64,000 nucleotides of DNA from Apus apus (Eukaryota; Chordata; Aves; Apodiformes; Apodidae), in the NCBI RefSeq assembly GCF_020740795.1, contig NC_067312.1, positions 35,378,905 to 35,442,904 of the forward strand, read 5' to 3'. Below are positions 1-13,207 of the stretch, in pieces. Each line of letters opens with the position of its first letter. The first letter of the stretch is position 1. The notes below the pieces were generated by a model. It was not told the DNA's origin and made no database searches. It was given only the letters and a program-made list of their open reading frames with translations. Made by a program: the position numbers and the translations under genes.

Positions 1-3000
1 CTTCATTATGTACATGAAAATGTCAAAATTCAATTTGGAGCATATGGTAATAATGACTTCTCACTCTGTGCTTCTGTAGTGTCCTCTGGTTTAACCCACA
101 CAAATCCTAATTTACCTTGTTAGGAATCAAAGACGAGTCTTCCAAAATGTAGATCTCTTGTTACACAAGTTTCACCTGCTTCTGTTCTAAGCATCCTTCA
201 TTAGAGAAGGCACTGTGTCTGCCTCCCCATGTGCCTCAGCACTTCCACTTTGTCTGAATAATTCAGTTATCTTCTGGGGTGCAATTTTTGAGGCTAGGTG
301 TTCTTTAGATGAAGGAGACTCCGTATGGTAGTGTAATTACATGATATGACCTAATTGTCACAATAAACAGGCATCAGGGAGAAAAATATTTTGAAGTGTT
401 CATGTAGTCATCAGGCAGTGTCTAATGCTTTGTACTCTTGGAAAAGAAGAAGTTTGTTTATACCATTATTTTTTCTCTGTAGCACATCACAGTATGATAC
501 ATTACATTCAATAGAGTAAAATACTGTTCTAGATCTACAAGTCCTTGAAGCCACTTCATTTACTTTCATATTTCGCTTTGTTTCATTATTCACTGTTCTC
601 ATATATAAAATATGGGCCTATTTTTGAGATTTCCTGATTTGAGATTTGAGAATTCCCAGGATATGATTATTTGAAATGTCTTGGTATAATGAATGATTGT
701 GAGAGCCGAGAACAATCCCTGACTTCTGCTGTAATCGCATATTCTAAATATTTCTAAATAATCAATTCAGTTGTATTGCTAGCTGTGTTAAGGTTTTCCT
801 GTTATGTTCAGGACAGCATAGAGCCTATGAAGTAAGGGGTCCTATATTTTAATTATGGCTTCATTCCTTCAGCTGGTTAATTGCCTTTTATGTTTCACCT
901 TTACAAATGAATTAATATTTAGCTAAACTAACAGCTATGAACTGTGATCAGAATGAGAAAAAAGGGAGCTAATTGCAGTAGTTGTGTGACATTGTAGAAA
1001 GATTATGCATTACCATTTGATTGCCTCATATGATTAAAGCTGGTTATGAAACTAGTATGTGAAAGGAATATGTCTCCAACTATATACAGGGCCAGGCAGT
1101 AAGCAAAGGGTTCAGCTTGTTGAGGATACTGGCTCAATATCTTGATTTTTTAGGTCAAGATAACAACCTTTCTGAGGTAAGTACATTAGTACTTACATCC
1201 TGCTCAGCTATATAAAAATCCAGCTTTCTGTGAGAGCTACTTTTAACAGGCTGGGGAAATTTTTGGGAAGGAGTGGACAAACCAGAATAATAGCCTATTG
1301 TGATATCTATATCAGATGCTATAGAGAAAAGGTTCAAGTGAGTTTGACCTATTGACCCCATTGCAGAGCATAGATGGGGTCATCTTCAGCACTTGCTGAA
1401 ACAGAGTGAAGGCATCTCACATTATTATCTGTAATTCAACCACTCCTAGATTTTGAAGGATGACAATCAGATTTCCTTCCTGGTTGGTTGTGGTTAAACA
1501 AAACAGAACTTGCTGCATAAAACATTACAGCTTGTATTAAAAAGAGCTACTCAGTCTGGGCCGAAGAATTGATGTGATAGAGAATCCAGTACAGTAAGTA
1601 GCCCTATGACAAATAATTCTCAAAACTCAACATTTCTCATTGAAATTGTCTAGATTCAGCTTCAAAGCCTGGCATTGATGACCCTCATGCATGTGTGAGC
1701 TAGAGAAAACTTCTTTAATTGTAAGTCATGGTATGCATGTGGGGAGGAGGAGAGTGAGTGTCGTACAAGCATGGTAATGCATCTTTGCTACATCTTTACA
1801 CATTGTCCATTCTGCAGAAGCACTATTTAAAATATGTGCCAAGTAACCATCTTGCTACATGATTATTATTGGAAAGATAGTGCTATTTTCCTATTCTATT
1901 TGGTTTCCTCTAGTTATACATGCACATTTACCCTCTTAGCTACAACTTTGCATTAGGAACTCATGTTGAACTGGTTATTTCAAGGGATTAACCCTGATTC
2001 TGTAAGTATGGCCAAGGTCTTTTTCTTCTGTTTATGACCACACCTCAAAAATAACTGCAGTCAACAGAAACTCTACCTACAGCTTATCAATGTGAAAATC
2101 AGGGTTTACAGGTATCAATTTAAAATGCAATGTTTTTACTCTAAAGGTACTGATTTTCTCTATGGTGTTCCTTTAACAAATGTAAATGAGAGAATAATAT
2201 TGATCTTGCAGAAAAGCTAGGCTGAATGGTTAGTTAAATGCTTATATAAATAACTTACTATCACTTGAATTGAAGTTGTTCATCTAGTGAAGCTGCTGAT
2301 TCTGCATTTGGTTTTCAAAATTAAGACTTCTCTTCCAAAGAAAAACAATACTTTAAAAATTAAAACTAGTTGTAGTAGCAGAGTATTGTATATGTAAGAA
2401 ATTCACTATTTTGGGAGTGCATTGCTGTGTTTTCCGTACAGCCTACCTTTGAGGATCTGGCTCAAGACAGAAATTTCTTTTGTTAGTTTCTCTTTTACTG
2501 TCATGCATGTTCTCCCAGCACTAAGAAGCAAGCGAGGCTACATGAGCTAGCCTCAGGGCGCTGTTCTGTTTCGGGCAGAACAAACCAGCTTAATGCTCTG
2601 AAAAGCCAAAGATATTGTGAACTAGGGCTCCACCCCATTGACTTCCCTGCACCATGCCATGTGTGTACTCCAGAAGCAGAGACCCTTCAGCATCTGGTCC
2701 AGGATGTGGCAAGTTGGCTCCAAAAGTGCATGCCAGAAAGCTGTGAGAGCAGGGTGCTAACAGTGCTGGTTAAGTGACAGGCCTGAAATTGTCAGGCAAA
2801 GTGAAGTGGTGATTTGTGTCAGCCCAGGAAAGTCAAACAACAATTCAGCAGCAGCAGGAGACAGAACTGGAGCTCCAGCACTCCTGCAGCATAGCTCTGC
2901 CCAGGACCTGTAGCCAAGCCTGAGCTCCAGTGGGATCCTGAACTGAGGGGCTGGGGGCCCTAGGTGAAAGTTCCCAGAACAGCACCATGGCTCTGACAGA

Positions 3001-6000
3001 GCTTTTCCTTGCTTTTCCTGCAGAGCAGAGTCCATTTTCCTGCTTCAGCACATCAGAGTCCCTGGAGTTGCTCCTCAATCAAAATAAAAGTCAATAAAAA
3101 TCAATGCCTGCTTTGATTCCTTGCACTTTCTTGGCTCCTGCTCAGGTCCTGATCTGGTTTTCCAAGCCTTCACAGGCAGGCAATCCTGCCTGTGAAGTTA
3201 ATGAATCTTCATATGTCATTGATCTAGTTACTCTTTTCTTCATACATTATTTTAGAAGTAGGGCATACTAGATAAGAAAGCCTCTGAAGTGTGAGTCTGA
3301 ACTACTAGAGCTCTTGTTGGTCAGTACAACAATGACTGAAGATCATAATTTTTAAAGACCGCAAAATAAAATGCCACATCTTCTGCCTAACAGTTCAAAT
3401 GGAAAAATAAGCAGTGATAATTTTAAAAAATATTTTGTCAAAAAAATACATTCCCTCAGAAGCCTTTAGTGAGGCTTCCTATGGAAGGAAGTTGCTATAG
3501 TGTAAGTTCTGTCTTTTAGGATTGAAACAGCCATGTCCTGAAGATAATACAGAACTCTTCTCTAATCAATTAATTAAAAGGTAGTACACTGTTTTCAAGT
3601 TATCTCAGCTGCCACTAAGATAAATAGGATCCACATGATCTTTTATGTTTTCAGGACACAGAATTTCTCAGATAACTGTAATCCTTTTCCTTTTCTTTAC
3701 TTAGCTTTCTAAAAAAAATGAATGTTTATAAAAGATTTTAAAACACTAAGTGGGTAGAGTTTGGACATAAGTGCTGTAAGCCTGGAGAGGTAAATTAGGA
3801 ACTGAATAATAAAAGCAACAGAGATTACTTTTTTGGGGGGTAAATGGTCTTGTGTCTAACACTGGGTGGCACTGAAGTACACACCATTAAGCCAGGTGGG
3901 ATATAGGAAGTGGCTCACTTCCATTAGAGGGCTTCTTTTTGCACAGAATTAACTGGATAAATGGTTTTCCTGGTATTAACCTACCCCAAAATATAATCTT
4001 TATTTAAGATGCTATGCAAAGAGGATTTATAACTGATCTGTGAGGTCTGATTCAGAATTAATCCTGACATTGTGACAGAAACGCAACAGACACTTGTCGT
4101 GGTGATGAGATGTAATAATTCAGACTGAGACCTTTAGGCAGAGTACAGACTTTCCTGATACAATGAAGACCCACGTTCTGTTTGGTTTCATATGATCCTG
4201 GCTTACCTACTGTCTGACATATGCAGTTTGTTGAGAGTTGAATATATGTTCTCTGTTTAAGAGAAGATTTCAGTGTTCATCAACACAAAGGGTTTGTTGT
4301 GGTGCAACCCAGATGAGGAAGGGAACTGAGCATGTGTTGAATGTTAAGCACGCTAGAAGTCCCCTGGGTATTAAACAGCTTCTTGAATCACTGCTGACTC
4401 TGTTACAAAAATAATGAGGAACAAAGATACAATGCAAGCACCAGATCAGTGGCAATGCCTTCTTCCTGCCTTCTCACATCTGCATCTGCTGTGTATTCTA
4501 CAGAAAGAAAATCTCAAAGCACTCCATTCTGGGATAATTTTGAAGGAGTTGTCTTGCCAATACTTTAAGTTTTGTATTTTTGTTACTGTTAGAGTTCTCT
4601 CGATTTTGGCATGTTTGTGTTTAGCAGAGCAATCAATGGGCAGGATCCCTCCTATTATCAGTCAAACATGAGAAATTTTCTAACAGTAGTGTTAAACAAA
4701 TGCATTTATAAAATATCAACATTTTTTTTCAAAGAGTGATGTTAAACAAATGCAATTAAAAACCAGTCAAAACACAGTTTTTAAAGGTGATGCTCAGACG
4801 GTGACCTGAAATGAGCTATTTGTAATATGTTTGATTGAGTTGCCTTTATCTCATAATTATTTTTTTGTTTCTCACTTCTGATTGTATTGCCTTTATTTCA
4901 TTTTGAGATAACCAAAAACAGTTGCAGAGCAAAGTGGACACCTGTCATGGCTGAGCACAAACAAGGGATGAAATTAATCAGCCAGCACATGTCACCAATG
5001 GTGTCATTCACCTGGACTCCCTTTTACGTGAACAGTTTCCTTGCAGATATCAGAGCACAGTGAGCAGGGCCACCAGCTCCCTGAGGTTCTGTTGTCAATT
5101 CTGAACAAGCACCTTCTGCCAATCAGTGTACAATTGTCTTGGCAGACAGTCAGTGAAGTAGAAGTGTCCAGCAAACAGTTGTACAGCTGAGAGCTGGTTG
5201 CCTTAGACAGTTGTGCCAGGCCAGATATGAGATATCTATTTATGTCTTATATCCAAGGATCATATTACACCCAAGAAACTGAAATCTGGTGACAACCTAC
5301 TGCATCCATCCAGAGATAAGGAATGAATAATTTATAGTCCAAGTCAGGCATAAAGAACCAAGACTATGTTTTCCACTGTTGCAACATTCTGATCACAGAT
5401 CATTATCAGATATGACTGGAGTTCCTGTTTCTTTTGGCTGAGATGGGCACCCTCACTGCTTTTGCTATGTTCTGCTTCTCCTGTCATGCTGCTTTGGTAG
5501 AATGCATGTGTTGTTCTTCAGATACCTAAATGACCAGTGGTTCTGTTTTGACTCTGAAGTGAGGAAATAACCTGAGAAGAACTTTTTAGTAGTTAAATTA
5601 TGTCTCTTATGAAAAATTCCAAGAAGAAAACCATGTGAATATAGAATGTGGCTTAAAAAAATATTTTAATAATTCATTAACTGAGATGAAAACCTATCAT
5701 AATTCCAAAATAACACCTGCCATCAGTGACTCACTCCTTCACTCTCTACTCCCTCCAAACTTTGAAGATTTTGTGACAGGGACAAATACTGGCTATTCAT
5801 GTTCATATTTATTCCTCTGAAACCTGCTGACTGAAAAGGAGTAGTGACATTTTGTGTGTGTGTGGTTCTTTACTGCTTAGTATTCGTTGATAACCTGTGA
5901 AATGCTACATTTATAAATGAAAAAGAACATGCCTCTTGTTAAAGTCTGCAGGTTGGAGTTATAAATCCTAAAACACTACTAAAAATATAGTGACTTTCCA

Positions 6001-7278
6001 ACAAGTGAATGAAAAGTGTATCACTTTTTAATCAGTTGCTGATGCTTCCAAGTAATCAATGACCTAGTTTAAAAGGAAGTGTGGATGGAGAGAAAAACAA
6101 GCCTCCCTTCTTGTGAAATACCCAATGGCACTTACTTTACAGGGGTTACACAGCAGTCTATCAAAACAGAAAGAGGAAAATAAATCAATTGTACCATGTC
6201 TATAGAAGGACCCACAAAATAATCCTGATCGATGCTCATGAAATTTTCAGTAGAGTTCAACTCTGAGTAGCAGTAAATTGCTTCTGACACTGCAATGGTT
6301 TATATATCATTCTTATTGGCTTAATGAAATATACATGTGTATGTTCTCCCTTGACTGCCCTTGACTCTTCCTAATGAGCTCATCTTTTTGTAGCCTTCAT
6401 TTTCCACATGAATCATCTTAAAGCAAAAGGAAAAACATAAACCATTTGGTAACTGCTGTGAGTTAAACTTGATATTAGATGTATTCTATTACTAGATATG
6501 TTCTAGACTTCATACAGTTGCCATTCAAGCTATCTGTCCTATTCCTCCTTATGACAAAATATCAGGTGTCATTAAAAAAAAACATCAACACAACAATTTT
6601 CTTAGAAAAAGTTATTTGGCCATACTTGTTTTGATCAGTTTATTTATTACTAATATTTATGTTAAAAATTTATAATCCACAATAAAGGTGGCAATCAGGA
6701 AGAACTGATAGTTTTTCATGAAGAGGAGGACTATGCTTTACATGATGAATCCTAGTTGAACTCAAGTTCACTCTGGGAATGGGATAACACTGAGATTTTT
6801 TACTTTAGGCAACCATTTATGACAAATACCAGAAGTCTAAAATACCTTGCTGTTTTGTTAACCCATGAATAAGGTTGATTTAGACAATGGGTTTTATACT
6901 AGCCGCAGCTGAAGGGGAAAGTGCAGATAGTATAATCAATTAATTTAAATTCTGATGGTATTGCTAGATCAGGATAAGCTCATCACTCTGAATCTGAACC
7001 ACCTCTTGTACTGTACTTTCCTGCATTGCTGTTATACTGTTTTTGCTTACGGTATTGGATGTGTAAGTGCCAAAATTGCCCAGCCTTATCTCTTTGCCAG
7101 AAGAACTCATGTGAGCACACAGCTGATGTCATCTTTGTACAGTGAACATACTTTTCTGATGTTTGTAAATTTCTGAATTTTATTTCTTTGTTGTTTTTCT
7201 TGTATGCTAAGAATTGACTTGACTATATATATGTCTCTGTTTTTCTAAATGTATGTAACTTCTACCCATCTAATATTT
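1..7278. other. 5' intergenic DNA, no gene recognised
   Basis: This stretch is AT-rich and has only short ORFs (under about 95 codons) with no recognisable protein similarity. I see no CR1 tail, tRNA or exon-like block flanked by good splice sites. A more GC-rich patch at about 2.5-3.1 kb ends in two AATAAA-type hexamers (about 3082-3100) and could be an old repeat or LTR relic, but I cannot name it. A short direct repeat (GTTAAACAAATGCA) occurs near 4690 and 4740. By position it is upstream flank of SH3GL2; a distal exon of a neighbouring gene cannot be excluded by eye. Confidence 0.5.
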
Positions 7279-7827
7279 TGTACTTGTTTTGGCTGGAATA
7301 ATTTTACTTCACAAAAGCTCCTATGGTGCTCCGGTTTATATTTGTGACTAAAACAGTGTACATAATACACCAATGTTTTAGCTCCTGCTGGGCAGTGCTT
7401 ATAAACTGTCCCCCCAGAAAATTGTCTGGGGATGTGCAGAGGCTTGGAGGGTGCACAGCCAGGACAGCCAGTCCCAAAGGGATATCCTGCACCATATGAC
7501 ACCATGCTTAGCAATAAAAGCTGGGGGGAAGAAGGAGGAGGAGATGTTTGGAGTGCTGGTGCTCATCATCTCAAGTAACCATGGCATATAATGGAGCCCA
7601 GCTTTCCTGCAGATGGCAGAACACCTTCCTGCCCATGGGAAGTGGTGAATGAATTTGCTTTTCTTTGCTTACAGGTGCAGATTTTGCTTTGCCCATTAAA
7701 CTGGCTTCACTTCAACCCATGAGTTTTTGCACTTTTACTCTTCTGATTCCCTCCCCCATCCCACTGCAGGGGAGTGAGTGAGCAGCTCTGTTGGGACTCA
7801 GGTGCACACCAGGGATAAACCATAACA
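7279..7827 (+). mobile_element. Avian ERVL-type solo LTR
   Basis: The block begins with TGTACTTGTTTTGGCTGG and ends in a degraded GGGATAAACCATAACA. These match the ends I recall for the common avian ERVL LTR group, which starts TGTCCTGGTTTTGGCTGG and ends ...TTAAACCACGACA. Internal landmarks agree: ACACCAATGTTTTAG near 7367, a promoter-like CATATGACACCATGCTTAGCAATAAAAGC near 7492, and the segments GAACACCTTCCTGCCCATGGGAAGTGGTGAATGAATT and CCCATTAAACTGGCTTC further on. No retroviral coding region follows on either side, so it is a solo LTR. I do not see a clean 5-bp target duplication, which suggests age. Short ORFs within it are not genes. Confidence 0.8.
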
Positions 7828-8887
7828 CCTGTGTTTTTCTCAGATATGTTTCTTGAAGTATTGGAAGCTCATTCATAGAGCTCTGTGAACTCTTGCATAG
7901 CTTCATTACTACCTCTGACTTCCTGTCCTTGACAAAGTCTCATTCTTCTGTCAGGTATTCATTGCGTTCACCCCTCCCCATCCAACCCCAGTAACATCTT
8001 TGAGCTTCTCATCCCACAATCTGCCACTGATCTGCTCTCTTGATAGGTGTTCATCCCTCAAAAACATAAGATTTTTTTGTCACTTTGTTTAAAATAGAAC
8101 CATTTTCTTAAATTTCACTTTTGAATGATATGCCATTCTCCCTGGTTTCACAGAATGCAGTTGCCATTGCCCAACTTATCTAAAAGGCATTTAGTTTATC
8201 ATGTACTTCAAAACCAATTACTGTCTTCTCTTCCGCTTGCAAAGTCATCTTCTGTTCAGAACTTTTTCCCACACCGAGGTCTACAGACCCAAAGTCTGCA
8301 CAGATTTAAAGCTATAGTGGGGCTTTGAGCTGCTCCACCTTCCCCATTAGGTTGTGATTTTACAGCCACCCAAAATCAAGAGAAATTCTGGCTGCTGTTA
8401 AAAATGACAATTTCTCTATCACTCCCTGCTTTGCCTGCATGTCCTGCTGCTCCCTTTGGGCTAGTGTTAGCTGCTGTGCAGGTAAATGCAAACTCAATAT
8501 TTTTTCTTTCCTTTGGTTACTTTTCAGCTGGGTCAGTTTTCTGACCACACTTGCTGTAGAGATGCAGAAATCCAGGCAGTCACTGTGTGGTGGTGAGGGG
8601 AAGTATGGTAGAAAAAAACACAAGCGTGAGGAAGAGGAATAAGTGTCAGGAACTTTGTCCTCATGTCTTAATCTTTCTGTGAGAGATCCACTTACTTCCT
8701 GTTCACCTGGAACAGCCTTTGTATAACAAGGTGCCCTGTCTAGACTCAGATGTAATACTGAGCTTCTAAATTCAGGTTCTCTGATGCAGTAAGAGGGAAG
8801 ATATGGGTCAGATTATTTTGGCATCAGATGTAAGATCCCCATTTGATGCAAAGAGAATAAAGATTTCACAGAATAAAGTAATCCTTG
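7828..8887. other. Unannotated intergenic stretch
   Basis: This is unique-looking sequence between two LTRs. It contains C/T-rich patches (about 7920-8060) and overlapping short ORFs on both strands around 8360-8640. None of these has recognisable domains or conserved splice signals. I see nothing else in it. Confidence 0.4.
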
Positions 8888-9706
8888 TGTCACAGACTGA
8901 CTCAGGATTGGCAATTAAACCAATTACAACGCTTTCGATCCCTTCCCCTTCTCACCCCGGTAGGCAAAGGAGAGAGAGAATAAGGAGAGAGGCTTCCAGA
9001 TTGAAAACTAAACTAGACAGCTTTTTAATTAAACACTAATGATAAAAGAAAATGGTACAAATATATACAACTATGTGCAGAAATGTGCAAAACCCTATTG
9101 CCTTCCCCCACCCCCAGCAGCTCCCGTGGCATCTCCTGAGCTGTGAGCAGTTCTGAAATGTCCCGGAGCTGCCCGAGAGAGAGGCAGAGCAGACAAGAGC
9201 TGAGGGGAGAGTGATGAGGGTCAGGAATGCACAAGCCTAGGAATCAACAGTGATGGATAGATGGAGTCCTCCTCAGACACTGGCCATGGGTGGAAGAGGA
9301 GGAAGAAGAAGAAGAGAAAGAGCTTGACTTCTGTGATCCCTAATTTTATACTGAGAGGGGCATATATATGGGATGGAATAATGTCTTTGGTCAGTTTTGC
9401 CATCTGTCTAGTTCCTCCTCTACGGGAAGGTTGTAGATAAAACTCTTCTGCTCCTTTAGTGTCCAAAGCAGCAGATTCAACAAGCTAAGCCAAGTGTCCT
9501 TGGTCTCTAGGCAGTAACTATCAACATTCAGGCATTACCAGTCCACTGGCTGGTAAACTTGGTACTAGTTTCAGCTGGTGTGATGCTTAAAAGAGACCTT
9601 ACTGGAAAAAAAAAGCAAACACCACAAAAAAAACCCAAACCAAACAAACAAACAAACAAAAAACAGTAAAAAGAGAATTGACTTTATTCTGGCTCAAACC
9701 AGGACA
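8888..9706 (-). mobile_element. Solo LTR, same family as the 58.9-59.6 kb retroviral LTR (819-bp variant)
   Basis: Read on the minus strand, it starts TGTCCTGGTTTGAGCCAG and ends GAGTCAGTCTGTGACA. It shares the tract ATTGAAAACTAAACTA.ACAGCTTTTTAATTAAAC (+ strand, about 9000-9034) and the CCCCACCCCCAGCAGCTCCC block (about 9108) with the LTRs at 34.8 and 58.9 kb. The ends are TG...CA. The flanking pentamers CCTTG (8883-8887) and ACTTG (9707-9711) match at 4 of 5 bases, consistent with an aged 5-bp target-site duplication. It is about 120 bp longer than its two relatives, and its U3 region differs: an expanded A-rich/(CAAA)n tract lies at 9605-9665 on the + strand. No internal retroviral sequence is attached. 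Confidence 0.82.
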
Positions 9707-12260
9707 ACTTGTTTGTTGCTGTGTGCTAAACATATCTTTCAATCTGCTTAAGCATGCTTGGAGTGCTGAGGCTGGATAAGATCCCAAAAGCAGAATTGAC
9801 TGGGACCTATAGAACAGTACATAGTTTTTATATATGGACAATACAGTGTTGTCAAATATGGGCAAACAGGATAGTCACACTGTTAAAATACTGAGCTTTA
9901 TGAACACAGCCCTCATTTTGGGTCTACAGACAGTTTAAACTCTGATTCTGATCTTGTAGATATGTCTACACTGCAGTTTTGGGAGGTTACCTCGCAGCAG
10001 TGTAAGAGAAACTGTTCAGCAAGTGCACCATGGAACCTTTCAGGTGCCTCTTGCATATTTAACCTCCTGTAGAAATGTCATTTGAGGTCCTAAATACTGA
10101 AAGTATACTCATAAAGGAACAAATTAATCTTAAATTCAATTGAAAAAAAATTTTATCCAGGAAGCTTTGGATTAAGTAACAACTAAAGCCCAGTTTCATT
10201 AAGTGTCAGTGGCATTGAAGGCATTAAAACAGTGAGTGACCAGTTTCATAAAAAAACCCCACCTAAACAAAATACTGTTATTGCAGCAATGTTAAAAACT
10301 ACTTAGTGATATAGAACTTCAAAATGCTTTAAATGAAAATTAAAAACTTTTCTTCCTTTCAGACCAGTTCTCAAAATACCCAAATAACAGCCCATCAGTT
10401 TGGTTTGGGTTAATTTTGTGTTCTTTTTCTTTTTCTTTTTTTCCTTGGAGAAAGACACTAGAGTATCAGGGTCTGTATGAACAGTCACAGCCTCCATTAT
10501 AAAGATCATGGCACTAAGAAGGAGAATGCCTTGAGGCTAGCTAGTATAATGCAATTGCTCTTAACATTGATAATATGCAAAATAATTTTGTGGAATCATA
10601 TTGCAGTAATAAAAAATCTGTCACTAATATTTGTCTGCTAAGGAAGGCAATGTGTAAATTTCCATCTGAAAGCTTTCCATACATTATATTTAAAATAAGA
10701 AAGTATATTGGTAATTATCTGATAGAAGCATAAGCGTGAAAACCTTACCTGTGAGTTGAGTGAGACCAGACACAATAGTAATTAATTTCCTTAAGATTAT
10801 AATGTATTTGTAGTTACCAATCCCCCAGCTTGATCCTGGAAGGAACCCATAAGCACAGGCCATTATTTTAAAGCGAGTTAGTTTGAAGATTTAGACTTTA
10901 ATTTTTTCTAGTTTCCTTTCATTCCACCTTGAAACAGAACAGTATACTTCCTACCAGATACAGGTAACTTCCTACCACATCCTCGTGATTGAAGGGAAAG
11001 AAATGGAAAGATCAAGGGTTAAAGATGGCATACAGATGTAGCCAAATCTAATGTGAATTGGAGAGCAAAAAGGCTGTCAAGAGCTATCAAGAGGACTCAA
11101 TATATAACACCCAAAAATATGGGACTCAAAAGATAAAATTAACTGAGAAATAATGTTCACGAAAGAACAAAAAGAAAAAGACAGTAGGAAAAGAGTTTAT
11201 TTAGTGAATGAGGGTCAGGAGTAAATACATCAGGAAAGACAGCTTTCAGGCCAGTGAGTTTGTCAATGACTGCTTTGAAAAGTTATGTGAAAGACTGATC
11301 TTTAGATGACTAAAACAAGTTGAGTCACGTATCTGATACGCTACACTTCGGTAGCCTCTTTCTATAGTGGCATGACTGGAATGATCTAAACACATGATAA
11401 AACTAGTGTTAAAAGCAACCTAAGAGAAAGATTACAGTGAATATGAACTGGGAAGATTCGGATTTGGGGCTTTTTGTAAGTACTCCTTCAAACAACAATT
11501 GTGCTTGGCCCTTTCCTACATGTTATGAATAATTTCAGAAAGCACAATGCTGGGATTTTGGATGCGATCTAAAATAAGAACCTATTAAGAGCTGTAAGAA
11601 CAAAGCTGCTACAAATTTATACTATTATTCTTTGAGCACAGAATCACAATATACCGTTGAAGGTTTTACTTTATCATTGGCAGTTATTCTATACTTTTTT
11701 GCTTTCTAAGCGGGTGGACTAATTGTGGTGATGTGACAGTCAAATGCACTAATGATTGTTCACTGTTAATGCTAATCCACTGACCTTAAGCAGCTTGAGC
11801 TGAAGGTATTTATAGCTTGGCACTGTCTGAAGTCTTGGAAGTTGAATGGGACAGCATTAAGTGCTTCCTTCAGTAGTGTGTTTCTGACTACCAGCTGGGA
11901 CTCTTGGCATGCCGTCAACATCTGGGAGCAGCTGGCCTATTTTGTCTTGTATGCACTGATGTTGATAGACTATTTAAAATGACATTTCTAAGAATAGTCT
12001 GATGACAGTACTGTGCTACAACCCATGATCCAAGGTGAGTTTCCCATTTTAAAGCATAATGCCAGAGGTGAGTGAAGGGCAGTACCATTTTGAGCAGTTC
12101 CAGAGATACTAATAAGCTCTGAAAGACCTAACAACAGATAGAAAAGAGTGTCTAAGCACTTCTTTCCAGAGCAGGCCTAAGGCAAGTCAATGCTCTTCAG
12201 AAGAAGAAACTAAAGAAGTAGGTTTTAATGTTTGGATTAGTTCATTGAAGAACTTGCCTC
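9707..12260. other. Intergenic stretch, no gene recognised
   Basis: This is AT-rich unique sequence. Short ORFs have low-complexity or no recognisable content. A block at about 11.70-11.98 kb has a more balanced composition without repeats and could be a conserved non-coding element. That is only an impression from base composition. Confidence 0.35.
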
Positions 12261-12323
12261 TTTTTTTTTTTTCTTTTTCTTTTTTTTTTTCTTTTTTTTT
12301 TCTTTTTTTTTTTCTTTTTTTTT
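12261..12323 (+). repeat. (T)nC low-complexity tract
   Basis: About 63 bases are almost pure T, interrupted by single C residues roughly every ten bases. On the minus strand it reads as poly-A with G interruptions and gives a spurious poly-Lys ORF. It may derive from the tail of a retroposed sequence, but I see no recognisable element next to it. Confidence 0.9.
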
Positions 12324-13152
12324 AAAAATTAAGCTTAAAGAACCCAAATGTAACCTTGGGGGATATTTCACTGCTTCCATCTTCTTTGCAGCAGGCCTGA
12401 CTTTCTTGCTAGGCTTAAAATTCAGTTTGCAAGGAAAAAATGTGCACAAACCCAGGTGTTCTTAAAGTCATTTTACCTTTTAATAGAGACATTTAATTTA
12501 AGAACACAGAACAAGAAGTAATAGAAGCAAACTTCAGGGCAGAATGTTGATACAATGTTTTACTTAATGTGCTGAGCTAGAACTGCACCTCTGAGAGTTT
12601 AAAACCATATGTTAGAAAGTCCTTTAAGTATGCAGAGAGAGGTGCTCCCTTTTATTAGATACCCAGAGTGGCATAATTGGGAAGGAAGTCTTCTGCACAA
12701 ACTTGTTGAGGCTTCTAGATGTACCCAAAACATGAGTGATTTTCCCAGCTGTATCTTTTGTCCTAACAACCTATCTATAAAATACTCTTCGTGTGTTTTC
12801 AACAAAGAATGATGGATACTCAGTTAAATAAAGTTAACTTCTGCTGTTTACATCTGTATTGTTTATCTTTTATGGAAGTCTTACTGGGACTTCAGCAAAG
12901 CATAGCTACATTTGTTTAATTGGGAAAGGAGACACCACCCCTTTCCTAACATGTTTCTCTTTTTGCTTTTATTCATTCACCTTCTCTCCCCAAGAACCAT
13001 CCTCACTTTTACCTGATACTTATTTGAGAAAGTGAAACTCCAGCAAAAATACCATTTTAAAATGTTGAATATTTTATGTTCAAAATGTTGAATGTTTTTA
13101 TTGATTTTGAGGTTTTGCTTTGGCAGTGTAATATAACTTCAGTGTAAATTGG

Positions 13153-13207
13153 TTATATATCTATTTATATATGTATAAATATATATATAATATATATATA
13201 TATATTT
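13153..13207. repeat. AT-dinucleotide microsatellite
   Basis: An imperfect (TA)n run of about 55 bp, including near-uninterrupted TATATA stretches at 13180-13206. It is likely length-polymorphic. Confidence 0.85.

Noticed and set aside
12237..12449. 70-codon minus-strand ORF with poly-Lys
   Set aside because: It is generated by the (T)nC tract.
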